Shown here piece after piece: positions 26,183-35,847 of a stretch of DNA of 64,000 nucleotides. The notes under the pieces are model-generated. The model saw nothing but the letters and a program-made list of their open reading frames with translations, did not search any database and was not told where the DNA came from. Position 1 is the first letter of the stretch; every line of letters begins with the position of its first letter. Made by a program: the position numbers and the translations under genes. The stretch is taken from positions 1 to 64,000 of the forward strand of contig NZ_JAPNNL010000004.1 of assembly GCF_027620315.1 (NCBI RefSeq), read 5' to 3'. Source of the DNA: Nonomuraea corallina (GTDB lineage Bacteria > Actinomycetota > Actinomycetes > Streptosporangiales > Streptosporangiaceae).

Positions 26183-27190
26183 ATGAACATCACAGAACTC
26201 GGCCGTACCGGGGACGGCGCCGCGCCCCCCGGCGGGACGGAACAGGCTGTGCTGGCCGCGGGGCTGGTCAAGGCGTTCGGCGAGCAGCGCGCCGTGGACG
26301 GGATCGACCTGGAGGTGCGGTCCGGCGAGATCTTCGGCGTCCTCGGGCCGAACGGCGCCGGCAAGACCACGATGCTGCGGATGCTGTCGACCCTGCTGCC
26401 GATCGACGCGGGCCACGCGCGGATCTTCGGGGTCGACGTGGCCGGCGAGCCGCACGTGATCCGGCAGCTCGTGGGCGTCACCGGGCAGTACGCGTCGGTG
26501 GACGAGAACCTGACCGCGCGCGAGAACCTGTGGCTCTTCGCCCGCCTGCAGGGCATCCCGTCCTCGCGGGCCAGGCGGATCGCCGACGGGCTGCTCGGCC
26601 AGTTCGGCCTGGAGGAGGCCGCGGACCAGCCGATCGCGCAGTTCTCCGGCGGGATGCGGCGCCGCCTCGACCTGGCCGCCAGCCTGATCACCAGGCCGCC
26701 GCTGATCTTCCTGGACGAGCCGACCACCGGCCTCGACCCGCGTACCCGCGGCCAGATGTGGGCCACGATCCGCGGCCTGGTCGCCGACGGCTGCACGGTC
26801 CTGCTGACCACGCAGTATCTCGACGAGGCCGACCAGCTCGCCGATCGGATCGCCGTCATCGACCATGGCCGCAAGGTGGCCGAAGGCACGCCCGACGAGC
26901 TGAAGACGGCGGTCGGCAACGCCACCCTGCAGCTGGTGCTCGCCGAGCCCGCCGAGTCGCCGGCCGCCGCCGAGGCGGTCCGTCGGGTCATCGGCGCCGA
27001 TCCGGTGCTCAGCCCCGAGAAGGGCCGGCTCAACGTCCCGCTCGACCAGGCCGACCTGGCCGCCGACGTGCTGATCGCGCTGCGGGCCGCCGGGCTCTCG
27101 ATCTCGTCGGTGAGCGTGGCCAAACCCAGCCTGGACGAAGTGTTCCTAGCCCTGACGGGCCACGGGACGGACGCGGAGGAGAACCGATGA
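26183..27190 (+). CDS. ABC transporter ATPase, DrrA-type
   Basis: ATP-binding subunit of an ABC-2 exporter, 335 residues. Walker A is GPNGAGKTT near 50, the ABC signature FSGGMRRRLDLAAS near 155, Walker B LIFLDEPTTGLDPRTRG near 175 and the H-loop region follows in LLTTQYLDEAD. The C-terminal DUF4162-like segment (about 235-330) is characteristic of DrrA, which exports anthracyclines. The GTG at 26177 is two codons upstream and equally possible. The stop overlaps the permease ATG. Confidence 0.93.
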   Translation: MNITELGRTGDGAAPPGGTEQAVLAAGLVKAFGEQRAVDGIDLEVRSGEIFGVLGPNGAGKTTMLRMLSTLLPIDAGHARIFGVDVAGEPHVIRQLVGVTGQYASVDENLTARENLWLFARLQGIPSSRARRIADGLLGQFGLEEAADQPIAQFSGGMRRRLDLAASLITRPPLIFLDEPTTGLDPRTRGQMWATIRGLVADGCTVLLTTQYLDEADQLADRIAVIDHGRKVAEGTPDELKTAVGNATLQLVLAEPAESPAAAEAVRRVIGADPVLSPEKGRLNVPLDQADLAADVLIALRAAGLSISSVSVAKPSLDEVFLALTGHGTDAEENR

Positions 27191-28023
27191 GCGCCACGAT
27201 CACACCGGACCGGGAGACCGTCCGCCCGGCCGACCGGGTGGCGGCGGCGCGGCGGCGCGTCTCCGTCGGGGAGACGCTCGACCAGACGCTGTCGATGGCC
27301 TGGCGGTCCGTCAAGAAGATGCTCCGCAACCCCGAGCAGTTCTTCGACGTGGCGTTGCAGCCCATCCTGTTCACCGCGATGTTCGCGTACATCTTCGGCG
27401 GCGCGATCGCCGGCGACGTGCAAAGCTACCTGCCGTTGATGATCCCCGGTATCCTCGCCCAGACCGTGCTGACGACCTGCATGGTGACCGGGACGCAGCT
27501 GCGCGAGGACATGGAGAAGGGCGTCTTCGACCGGTTCAAGTCGCTGCCGATCGCCCGGATCGCGCCGCTCGCCGGGCCGATGGTGGCCGACCTGGTCCGG
27601 TACACGATCGCGGCGACCCTCACCTTCGCCGTGGGCGCGCTGATCGGCTACCGCCCCGGGGGCGGGGTCCCCGGGGTGCTCGCCGGGATCGTCCTGGCGG
27701 TCTTCACGGGCTGGTCACTGGCGTGGGTCTTCACCTGGCTCGGCACGATCGCCCGCAGCGTCCAGGCCGTGCACGGCATCTCCCTGATGATCCTGTTCCC
27801 GTTGACCTTCCTGTCGAACGCGTTCGTCCCCGTCGACACGCTGCCCGGCTGGCTCGCCGCGTTCGTCCGCGTCAACCCGGTCTCCCACCTGGTCACGGCC
27901 ACCCGCGACCTCGCCAACGACGCCGTCGTCAGCGGGGAGGTGGCCTGGACGGTCCTGGCGTGCCTGATCGTCATCGGGGTCTTCGCCCCGCTGTCCGTAC
28001 GGGGCTACAAGCGGCACCTGTGA
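27187..28023 (+). CDS. ABC-2 type permease, DrrB-like
   Basis: Membrane subunit of 278 residues with six helices, partner of the upstream ATPase (ATGA overlap). Family features: SMAWRSVKKMLRNPEQFFDV near 36, FAYIFGGAI, DMEKGVFDRFKSLPIAR near 118 and the EExx-like region NAFVPVDTLPGWLAAFVRVN with PVSHLV near 220. Substrate unknown; drug or lipid export is likely. Its last 309 bases are also an open reading frame on the other strand, belonging to the tail of the convergent regulator gene. Confidence 0.92.
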   Translation: MSATITPDRETVRPADRVAAARRRVSVGETLDQTLSMAWRSVKKMLRNPEQFFDVALQPILFTAMFAYIFGGAIAGDVQSYLPLMIPGILAQTVLTTCMVTGTQLREDMEKGVFDRFKSLPIARIAPLAGPMVADLVRYTIAATLTFAVGALIGYRPGGGVPGVLAGIVLAVFTGWSLAWVFTWLGTIARSVQAVHGISLMILFPLTFLSNAFVPVDTLPGWLAAFVRVNPVSHLVTATRDLANDAVVSGEVAWTVLACLIVIGVFAPLSVRGYKRHL

Positions 28024-31000
28024 CCCGCGGCCGGACAGCCGCGCGACGAGCGTCCGCGCCTCGCCGATCAGACCGGCCCCCCGCCGGTCGCCGTACCGGG
28101 CGCGGACGCGGGCCAGGGCCCCGGGGGCGGCCTTCTCGGCGTACGGCTCGATCCGGTCGAAGGCCATGCCGGCCATCATGTCGTGGTAGGAGAACCGTTC
28201 GGCCAGCACCAGCAGCGCGACGGCGTCGTCCGGGGCGAGCGCGGCCCGGAGCAGTCCCCAGGCGCCGATCGCGAAGAGCAGCGAGCCGCAGACCGGATAG
28301 TCGAGCAGCCGGCTTTCCTGGCTCAGCGCATCAGGCCCCCGCCGGGTGAGGCAGGCCAGGAACAGCTCCTCGCCGTACGGGAGATCCGCCGGTTCCGCGT
28401 GGTAGGCGTACGCCGTCAGGGCGAGCGCCTCGGCCACGATCGGCCACGGATCGGACGGCCCCGGCAGCCGCTGGTCGCGCGCCCCTCGGACGGCCAGCCG
28501 GTACTCCGCGAGCGCGGTGGCCCTGTCGCCGCGGGCGAGCGCGATCTCGGCGGCGCACACCGAGGCGATCGCCAGGCTGCCGGGGACCGGCTCACGGGCG
28601 TTGACCAGGTTCATCTCGGCGAGTTCGGTCTCGGCGGTGTCGTGGTCGCCGTCGGCCAGCGCGGCCACCAGCAGCACCGAACGCAGCTGCGTCTCGTCGT
28701 CGGTGGCGCCGACCCGCCTGATGGCCGGCAGGGCGGCCCGCGCATGACCGACCGCCCGCCGCCGGTCGCCGTGCCGCATGAGCAGGTGGGCCATCGTGGA
28801 GTTCAGGATCGCCTGGAGCCACGGGTTCTCGTCGTCGGGGAGCAGGGTCAAGGCATGATCGGTCGCCTCGATCGCCTCGGCCAGGTCACCCGCGTTCTCC
28901 AGCACGTGGGCGCTCATCTGCGCCGCGGCCAGCGCCACGTGGCGGTCAGGGCTGCGGCGCAGCTCGGCCAGCCGTTCGCGCCGGTCGGCGACGCCCGGGC
29001 GGCTGAACGCGAGCGTCACCTCGGCCGTGGCCGCGAGGCGCGGATCCGTCGTGTCGCCGACGGGCAGGCGGCCGAGCAGGTTGTCCAGCGGCTCGCGGTG
29101 GCCGCTCATCATGATCATGGCGTTGACGACGGTGACCACCAGGGCCGCCCGGGTGATCTCGACGAGCTCGGGCGGCGGGAACCAGCCGGTGACGGCCTGC
29201 TTGATCGCCTGCCCGAGCGCGATGATCTTGGCATGGTCGCCGCGGACGGACCACAACGCCCCCAGACCGGACAGCAGCTGGACCGCCGTGGCGGGATCGG
29301 GCTCGGCGAGCGCCCGGCGGAGCAGGTCCGTCAGGTTGATCTCCTCGGCCCGCAGCGCGTCGACCGCAGCGAACTGGCCGGGACCGAACAGGCCGGCGCC
29401 GTGCCCGCAGGCGTAGCCCGTCGCCCACGACCGCAACGCCGCCCACGCCGGCTCCTCCTCGCCAGCCTCCTCCAGCCGCATCCGGCCGAACTCCCTGACG
29501 GTCTCCAGCATCCGGTAACGGACGCCGCCGGCCGTCTCGTCCACGCTCAGCAGCGACTGCTCGGCCAGCGCGTGCACCGCCGGCAGCGCATCCGGACCGA
29601 GCACCCGCTCCGCCGCGTCCGGCGTGCAGCCGTCAGCGAACAGCGACAACCACCGCAGGGCCCGCCGCTCGGGCTCGCCCAGGAGATTCCACGACCAGTC
29701 GATGACCGCGAGCAGCGTCCGGTGCCGGTCGGGAGCGCTGCGGTCACCGCCGCGCAGCAGCGCGAAGCGGTCCGCCAGCCGCCGCGCGATCTCCTCCACC
29801 GCCATCACCCGCACCCTGGCCGCGGCCAGCTCGATCGCCAGCGGCAGCCCGTCGAGCCGGGTCACGATCTCGCGTACCGTGCCCTCGTCCACCCGCGCGG
29901 CCGGGCGGGCGGCCGTGGCACGCCGGCGGAAGAGCTCCACCGCGTCGCCGGCCTCCAGCGCGCCGAGCGGGTAGACACACTCGGACATGATCGACAATGG
30001 GGCCCGCGACGTGGTGAGGACCCGCAGATCGCGCGTGGCCGCGACCAGGAAAGCCGTCAGGTCGGCCACGGCCTCGATCACATGCTCGCAGTTGTCCAGG
30101 ATGAGCAGCGCCGGCGCCTGGTCGAGCCGCCGGGCGATGCGACTCCGGACGTCGGCCCGCTGCTCCGGCGTCAACGTACGGCGTCCGCTGACCGAGTCGC
30201 GCACCCCGAGCGCCGAACCCACCTCGGCCACGACTCCCTCGGGCGAGGAAACGCCGACGAGCCCGACGAAATGGACCACGGGCTGGGCGGCATCCCGGCC
30301 GGCGGCATGGGCCAGCCGCGTCTTCCCCAGCCCGCCGGGCCCGACGACGGAGACCACCCTGTGGGTCCGCAGCAGGGCGTGCACCGCCTGGATGTCGCCG
30401 TCACGCCCGAGCAGCGGCGAGCCGTCGAACTGCACACCCTCCCGTACGGGCCGGTCCGCCGCGAGCAACTCGGCGTGCACGCGCGCCAGACCGGGCCCCG
30501 GATCCGCGCCGAGGCTCTCGGCCAGGTCGGCGCGATGGCGCTCGTACCGCTCCAGAGCGGAGGCGACACCCCGCACCGCGGCCTCGCTGCGCAGCAGGCA
30601 GGCGAGCAGCTCCTCGTCACGGGGACGGCCGGACGCCGCCTCCTCCAGCAGCGGCAGCGCCCCCTCATGATCACCGCAGCGGGACCGCGCGACGGCCACC
30701 AGCCGCCGCGCCTCAGCCAGCCGCACGGCGGCGACGGCCCGCAACTCCCCCAGCGCCCCCGGGCCCTCTTCCAGCCCGGCCGGCCCGCCAGCACCCTCGC
30801 GCAGCCCGGCCCCGCCCGCAGCCGCCTCCACGCCGGGTGCGCCCGCCACCTGGGGCCCGCCGGTCACCAGCGCCATCGCCTCCGCCGCGAGGCGCCGCGC
30901 CCCCGCCACGTCGTCGGCGGCCAGCGCGGTCCGGGCCCGCTCGACCAGCACCGCCAGCAGCAGCGCGTCCACCTGCTCGGCGGGCAGCCCAAGCCGGTAA

Positions 31001-31245
31001 CCGCGTTCGGTGCGCAGCACGACGTCGGCGGCGGTCGCGGCCCTGGTCCGCGAGACGACCACCTGAAGCGCCTTCACGGGGTTCGCCGGAGGCTCGTCCG
31101 GCCATAACTCCTCGACCAGGCGCTCAGGACCGGCGCCCGCCCGCCCGTGCAGCACGAGCACCGCCAGCAAGGTCCGCGCGCGATCCCCGACCACGCGCGC
31201 CCCCCGCCAGCGGACACCATCGAGCAAGGTCAGCACCGGAGCCAC
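27715..31245 (-). CDS. BTAD/STAND transcriptional regulator (AfsR/SARP-like), tail antisense to permease
   Basis: Large regulator, 1176 residues. Order: OmpR-type winged helix (about 1-90, HGRAGAGPERLVEELWPDEP), BTAD domain (about 95-260), NB-ARC NTPase with Walker A VVGPGGLGKTRLA near 302 and Walker B ALLILDNCEHVIE near 380, winged-helix and then a long helical repeat region to about 1070. From base 28023 down the frame runs on through the 3' end of the permease gene; these last ~103 residues are charged, low-complexity and probably not conserved, so the ancestral stop seems to be lost. It may control the facing ABC genes. The upstream 20 bp plus first codons recur at 38488-38576. Confidence 0.88.
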   Translation of the reverse strand: MAPVLTLLDGVRWRGARVVGDRARTLLAVLVLHGRAGAGPERLVEELWPDEPPANPVKALQVVVSRTRAATAADVVLRTERGYRLGLPAEQVDALLLAVLVERARTALAADDVAGARRLAAEAMALVTGGPQVAGAPGVEAAAGGAGLREGAGGPAGLEEGPGALGELRAVAAVRLAEARRLVAVARSRCGDHEGALPLLEEAASGRPRDEELLACLLRSEAAVRGVASALERYERHRADLAESLGADPGPGLARVHAELLAADRPVREGVQFDGSPLLGRDGDIQAVHALLRTHRVVSVVGPGGLGKTRLAHAAGRDAAQPVVHFVGLVGVSSPEGVVAEVGSALGVRDSVSGRRTLTPEQRADVRSRIARRLDQAPALLILDNCEHVIEAVADLTAFLVAATRDLRVLTTSRAPLSIMSECVYPLGALEAGDAVELFRRRATAARPAARVDEGTVREIVTRLDGLPLAIELAAARVRVMAVEEIARRLADRFALLRGGDRSAPDRHRTLLAVIDWSWNLLGEPERRALRWLSLFADGCTPDAAERVLGPDALPAVHALAEQSLLSVDETAGGVRYRMLETVREFGRMRLEEAGEEEPAWAALRSWATGYACGHGAGLFGPGQFAAVDALRAEEINLTDLLRRALAEPDPATAVQLLSGLGALWSVRGDHAKIIALGQAIKQAVTGWFPPPELVEITRAALVVTVVNAMIMMSGHREPLDNLLGRLPVGDTTDPRLAATAEVTLAFSRPGVADRRERLAELRRSPDRHVALAAAQMSAHVLENAGDLAEAIEATDHALTLLPDDENPWLQAILNSTMAHLLMRHGDRRRAVGHARAALPAIRRVGATDDETQLRSVLLVAALADGDHDTAETELAEMNLVNAREPVPGSLAIASVCAAEIALARGDRATALAEYRLAVRGARDQRLPGPSDPWPIVAEALALTAYAYHAEPADLPYGEELFLACLTRRGPDALSQESRLLDYPVCGSLLFAIGAWGLLRAALAPDDAVALLVLAERFSYHDMMAGMAFDRIEPYAEKAAPGALARVRARYGDRRGAGLIGEARTLVARLSGRGSQVPLVAPYGQRGEDPDDDQARQDRPGHLPADDGVVGEVAGGRDQVGDRVDADERGEPAGQRVDGDERVRQEGQREQDHQGDAVHGLDAAGDRAEPGEDPRQ

Positions 31246-31366
31246 GGTCTTAGCTTACGGACGCCCGTGCGGACCGGACATGCCTCACGTCGGCCGTTCG
31301 AGCCGGCCCGCTCGGACCCGATCAGTTCCGGGCGTCGGGCGGGACTTCGTGTGAAGGAGGGCTCGT

Positions 31367-32263
31367 TCAAGCCCGTAGAAGCAGGTTGTGCAGAAGGATG
31401 CTCAGCTCGTTCGGCAGGAGAGGGCGGCGATCTACGAGGAGCCGGCGGTAGAGACCGAGGTAATGGCTCTCGCGACGTGGAACGCTGCCGTCGGTGCCGA
31501 AATTCGTGGTGACTCGCCCGTTCTGCACGAGATATCCGGCCACGGCGTGATGGTCCAATAGCAGCTCGGCCCCGGAGGCGAAGCGCAGGCGGGTGCGGCG
31601 GGCGGCGTCGGTGACGCGCCAGCTCGTCATGATCAGTGCCTCGACGGGATCGCCGTCAGAGGTGCACCGGATGCGAGCTTCATAGGTCAATTCGTCCAGC
31701 CGGCGCAGGGACACCCGATCGACGGGATCACAGAACCTGGCCAGGACACTGAGCGCATTGATCCCTGAGTCGATCCAACTACTGGTGAACCGCTCACGTG
31801 CCGTCTCAAGGTCGGCGGCGTAGGGGTCGGCGAACCAGGCGTGGACCTCCCGTACGGGGCCTAGTTCATGTGTACGGACGATCTGCTCGCCCCACAGCAC
31901 CTCGGGAGCGTACGCCATGTGGAACGCGACCTCGATCCCGTCGACCAGGAGCTTGACGGCTTCGGCCAGGCCGTCGGCGGCCGGCTTCTCCACCAGGATG
32001 GTGGCGCCGGGGAAGAGTTCGCGCGCCTGCCGGCAGAGCGCGCTGTGGGTGGCAGTGGGCGTGGCGATGACGACCAGCGCCGGGGTCTCGGTGACCTCGC
32101 GAAGGGTGGCGGCCACAGGAAGGTCGTGGCCGCGGAAGCTGATCGCCTCCGGTGGCGAGGGGTCGACTCCGGCGATGACATCGACCTGGGGCAGGCCCGC
32201 CAGGACTGCCAGATGGGTACGTGCCACCGCGCCCAGTCCCACCATGAGCACCGAGTCGGTCAT
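31367..32263 (-). CDS. Gfo/Idh/MocA-type NAD(P)-dependent oxidoreductase
   Basis: 298-residue Rossmann oxidoreductase. The nucleotide motif is VLMVGLGAVARTHLAVL at the N terminus; LVEKPAADGLAEAVKLL near 92 is the EKP signature with the catalytic lysine; VREVHAWFADPYAADLE near 138 opens the C-terminal beta-sheet domain. The substrate (usually a sugar) is not assignable. The start overlaps the stop of the STAND NTPase gene by 4 bp (ATGA), so both are made together, an unusual pairing. Confidence 0.85.
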   Translation of the reverse strand: MTDSVLMVGLGAVARTHLAVLAGLPQVDVIAGVDPSPPEAISFRGHDLPVAATLREVTETPALVVIATPTATHSALCRQARELFPGATILVEKPAADGLAEAVKLLVDGIEVAFHMAYAPEVLWGEQIVRTHELGPVREVHAWFADPYAADLETARERFTSSWIDSGINALSVLARFCDPVDRVSLRRLDELTYEARIRCTSDGDPVEALIMTSWRVTDAARRTRLRFASGAELLLDHHAVAGYLVQNGRVTTNFGTDGSVPRRESHYLGLYRRLLVDRRPLLPNELSILLHNLLLRA

Positions 32264-34869
32264 CGCGGCCTGCCTTCTCTAGGGATGATCGCGGTCCAGC
32301 GTCGACGGGTCGCGTCGGTGCCGTCGATCCAGTCGATGTCGCCGAAGGCCGCGCCGTTCCCGGAGGGGTTCCACCAGGCGGCGATCTGCCCCCAGAAGCG
32401 GTTCCCGCCGAGTGTCGCGGTGATCTGGGTGAGGTGGGCGGTCGCGGTGGCGTGCTCGTCCTCACTGGCGCGGACGGCGCTGCTGTAGGCCCGGGCACTC
32501 CAGCACCAGATCTCGCCACCGGGATAGCCGCAGTCGATGGTCAGAGTGAGTCCGCGCGCGATCTCTTGCTCGGCCTCGTCGTAGCGGGCCTGATTGACCA
32601 GTGCGACGGCGGTGGCCGCGTGGAGTTTGACGAGTTCGATCTGGTTGCTGATGGTCTCGTTGATCCGCTGCGCGTCGGGCAGCAGTCGCAGTGCCTCGCG
32701 CGGCCTCTGCCAGGCAAGGGTCTGAATGAGGTCGGTGAGGGCCTTGCCTTCCGCTCCGAAGTTGGCGCTGTCGCGGGCCAGGGCAAGTGCTCGACGGTAG
32801 ACGGACTCGGCGTTCGCGAACAGGGCATTGACCCGGTATACGTGTCCGCGCAGGCGCAGAATCTCTCCCATCAGCTCCTCGTGCTGCTCGCCCAGAGCGT
32901 CGAGAGAGGCGAGGGCGGCGCCGAAGTCGCCGACGAGGAATCTGTAGTCGGCCAGCCAGTATCCGGCCTCCGTCGCGAACCCGTTCGCGCCCGTCGTGGT
33001 CAGCGTCAGGTAGTGCTCGGCGGCATGGGCGTACCGACCGGCGACTCGTAACGCGTGAGCGTGGTGCAGGAGTAGGAAATGCCGGAGCCTGTCTTCCTCC
33101 GGCTGCAGGGCGAGAGCTTGTTCGGTGGCGGCGATGGCCTGTTCCAATTGTCCCGATCGCCGCTCCCGAGCCCCGCGCAGCCCCAGCAGCAGCGCCGACG
33201 CCGCGGTCTGGGGCTGCGGGAAGTCAGGGAAGTGGTTCCACCGGCCGGACAGCAGCAGCCGCTGCGCGGCATCGACCAGCCAGTAGGGGAAACGGTCGGT
33301 GTACGCGCACAGGAGAAGCGCTTGCCTGAACGCCGCCACTTCGGTGTTTCGGTCACCACGCGCCGCTGCCGCCGTACAAACCTGACCCAGATGCGCGGTG
33401 AGCCGGTCGGCGACCTCGGCCCGCTCTCGCGACGACCATGAATCGGCCAGGTCCACGTCCGCCTCGCGCAGCGCCTCCCGCAGCACCTGATGCAGGGAGT
33501 ACGGCCACGGCCATGCTGGATCCACCTCCAGGAACGAGCGGTCCTTGAAGGTGCGTAGCGCCGCATCGGGAGTGGCGGGGCAACCGGCGCCGAGCATGCC
33601 GAGATCAAAGGTGTCCAGCAGCGCCGCGGTCCGTAGTAACTCCCGTTCGTGCTGGCCCAGGTCACGCAGCACCCGTGCGGCGACCGTACGCAGAGGCTGC
33701 CCGAAATCCTCGGCCGTGGGCATCCTTCCGCGCGCCAGCAGATCCAGATACCTGGTGACCGCGAGATCCAGGTACAGCGGAAGTCCGCTCCCGGCCGCGA
33801 CGATGCGCTCACGGATGGCGGCGTCCATCACCGGAGTGTCGTCTCTCACCATGGCACTGCGCAGGTAGTCGTCGGCGTCGTCCGCCGACAGATACCCGAC
33901 CAGGTGCTGGCGAGGCTCCTCGCCGCGGTTGTCGGCGTGCAGGCCGGGCCAGCGTTCGGGGCCGGGGAAGTCGAGCTCGTCGACGTCGGCCCAGTCGATC
34001 CGGTTGCGGCCTGTGATGACGAACAGCACATTCGGCATGAGGAAGACGGAACGCTGAAGAAACCGCTCGAAGTCGCGGTGGTGCCGCCCGCCGGCGTTCT
34101 CGTAGGTGTCCAGGAACACCGCCGCACGAGGGTGCGGTTCGGGCAGGCGATCGAGGTCCCAGGCCAGCAGGTACGGGAAGTACGACAGCGTCTCCACATC
34201 GGCGTCGGCCTCCAACAGCTCGCCCAGCAGCTCACACCTCTTCAGGGTGCGGTGGTTGGCGATGGCCTTGGCGGCTTTGTTGTAGAGCAGGCTCCCCACC
34301 CGATGAGTGACCTCGCCCACTCCGGGCAGCACTCCGATCACCTCGGCGATCGTTCCCGTGATCTGCTCAGGCAATCCGATCGCCTGAGAGGTACGGCTGA
34401 GCATCGAGTCGCCGTTGATGAACTCCTCCAACGGCCGCCCGGGATGCGCCCGTTCCCAGTACGCGCACAACGCCAGATCGAACGCCGGCCACCGCCGCGC
34501 CAGATGTCCGAGGCCGGCACGCAACCGCAGCACGTATGACTCCACATCCGGCACCGCCGACTCGGCGAAGTCGACCCGTACCGCCGCCCGCTCGTCCTGG
34601 CTCATGAACCGGCGCTCGAGCTCGGTCGAGAGCGTCGTCTTGCCGATGCCGCCCACGCCGTAGTAGACGAGCACGTTCCACCTCGGCACCCTCCGGTCGG
34701 TCACCGGCGAGATCTCCGCCGCCTCCAGGCGGGACGCCAGGACCTCGATCGACCTGTCGAATGCGCCTATTTCAGACACGCGATTAGTGAAGATCTGTTG
34801 TGCAGATATTGGGGAAGCAAGCCCCAATGCGAACGCGGCACGCAGGTTCAGCCTCGACACATCATCCAA
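32260..34869 (-). CDS. STAND-type NTPase with helical (TPR-like) repeats
   Basis: Predicted signal-transduction NTPase, 869 residues. Walker A is YYGVGGIGKTTLS at 69-81; Walker B lies in PRAAVFLDTYENAG near 245; a winged-helix-like part (about 390-470) follows; from about 530 to 830 there are repeated helix pairs (LQPEEDRLRHFLLLHHAHAL, RYAHAAEHYLTL, EQEIARGLTL) typical of TPR sensors. No N-terminal effector domain is evident, so any output may lie in the coupled oxidoreductase. STAND proteins with C-terminal repeats serve as regulators or phage sensors; neither role is shown here. Codon usage is host-like though slightly less GC-biased than neighbours. Confidence 0.82.
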   Translation of the reverse strand: MDDVSRLNLRAAFALGLASPISAQQIFTNRVSEIGAFDRSIEVLASRLEAAEISPVTDRRVPRWNVLVYYGVGGIGKTTLSTELERRFMSQDERAAVRVDFAESAVPDVESYVLRLRAGLGHLARRWPAFDLALCAYWERAHPGRPLEEFINGDSMLSRTSQAIGLPEQITGTIAEVIGVLPGVGEVTHRVGSLLYNKAAKAIANHRTLKRCELLGELLEADADVETLSYFPYLLAWDLDRLPEPHPRAAVFLDTYENAGGRHHRDFERFLQRSVFLMPNVLFVITGRNRIDWADVDELDFPGPERWPGLHADNRGEEPRQHLVGYLSADDADDYLRSAMVRDDTPVMDAAIRERIVAAGSGLPLYLDLAVTRYLDLLARGRMPTAEDFGQPLRTVAARVLRDLGQHERELLRTAALLDTFDLGMLGAGCPATPDAALRTFKDRSFLEVDPAWPWPYSLHQVLREALREADVDLADSWSSRERAEVADRLTAHLGQVCTAAAARGDRNTEVAAFRQALLLCAYTDRFPYWLVDAAQRLLLSGRWNHFPDFPQPQTAASALLLGLRGARERRSGQLEQAIAATEQALALQPEEDRLRHFLLLHHAHALRVAGRYAHAAEHYLTLTTTGANGFATEAGYWLADYRFLVGDFGAALASLDALGEQHEELMGEILRLRGHVYRVNALFANAESVYRRALALARDSANFGAEGKALTDLIQTLAWQRPREALRLLPDAQRINETISNQIELVKLHAATAVALVNQARYDEAEQEIARGLTLTIDCGYPGGEIWCWSARAYSSAVRASEDEHATATAHLTQITATLGGNRFWGQIAAWWNPSGNGAAFGDIDWIDGTDATRRRWTAIIPREGRPR

Positions 34870-35193
34870 CGCTACGCAGAAACACTTGACCAGCGAGCCC
34901 TACTGACTAGTAAGACCACCGTTCAAAACCCGATTCTCCACAAGGAAGGATTTTAGCTGTTTCAAGTCTTTTTGTGGCCAACCAGTGCGTGACCCCGAGC
35001 GGGCCAGCCGTCCCATCACCCTCTTGGTGGATCACCAGCCGACAGTTACGGCGTCTACTGGCGGCATCGTCGACCTGCGCGACCTTCCACATGGTTGCTG
35101 CCGCCGGATTCCTGGCCGCACGTCACGCCCGGCACCCGGTTCGGTTCGGCGCGGAGCGTCACCCGGCGTGCAGGGATGAGGGCTTTCCCGTTT
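34870..35193 (+). other. Intergenic region, 324 bp
   Basis: No gene is convincing here. An A/T-rich stretch around 34915-34980 contrasts with the surroundings and probably carries the promoter of the STAND gene on the minus strand. The remainder (35000-35190) is GC-rich with short unconserved frames. Confidence 0.5.
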
Positions 35194-35847
35194 CTAGGAG
35201 TCGATCAGTCCGGCCTCGTACGCGAGGATCGCCGCCTGGACGCGGTTGTTCAGCCTCAGTCTCAGCAGGATCGCGCTGACGTGTGACTTGACCGTGCCCT
35301 CCGAGACGAACAGCTCCCGTGCGATGTCCTGGTTGGATCGCCCCCGGCCGACCAGCGAGAGGACGTCGAGTTCGCGGGGCGTCAGCGCCGCGAGTTCCTT
35401 GCGCGCGGTCTCCTGCCTGGACATGCGTCCGCCGCTGAACTGGACGATCACCTTCTGCGCGATCCGCGGTGACAGGTAGGCCGCGCCGTCGGCGACCGCC
35501 CGGACTCCCATGATCAGCTCACGGGGGTCGGCCGCCTTGAGAAGGAACCCGGCCGCGCCGGTGGCAAGGGCCCGGGCGACGTACTCGTCCTCGTCGAACG
35601 TGGTCAGCATGACGACGGCGATCTCGGGTGCGGTAGCGCGCAACTGCTCGGCCGCGGCCAGGCCGTCGAGGCGCGGCATGCGGATGTCGAGCAGGGCGAT
35701 GTCCGGCCGGTTTGCCAGGACCACGTCGACCGCCTCGCGGCCGTCGGCGGCTTCGGCGACCACCTCGATCTCCGGATCGGTGGTCAGGATCGACCGCACC
35801 CCTGCTCGGATCATGGCCTCGTCATCGGCCAGCACCAACCGGATCAC
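35194..35847 (-). CDS. NarL/LuxR-family response regulator
   Basis: 217 residues. Receiver domain 1-120: acidic pocket DDEAM, phospho-acceptor Asp in IALLDIRMPRLDGLAA near 54, Thr/Lys in VVMLTTFDED and GFLLKAADP. LuxR HTH 150-212: LTPRELDVLSLVGRGRSNQD and SEGTVKSHVSAILLRL. It pairs with the histidine kinase (ATGA overlap) and is last in the operon serine hydrolase, kinase, regulator. Confidence 0.95.
   Translation of the reverse strand: MIRLVLADDEAMIRAGVRSILTTDPEIEVVAEAADGREAVDVVLANRPDIALLDIRMPRLDGLAAAEQLRATAPEIAVVMLTTFDEDEYVARALATGAAGFLLKAADPRELIMGVRAVADGAAYLSPRIAQKVIVQFSGGRMSRQETARKELAALTPRELDVLSLVGRGRSNQDIARELFVSEGTVKSHVSAILLRLRLNNRVQAAILAYEAGLIDS

Noticed and set aside
34974-35286. Short plus-strand frames upstream of the response regulator
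   Set aside because: Several overlapping frames with no domain pattern; likely non-coding.
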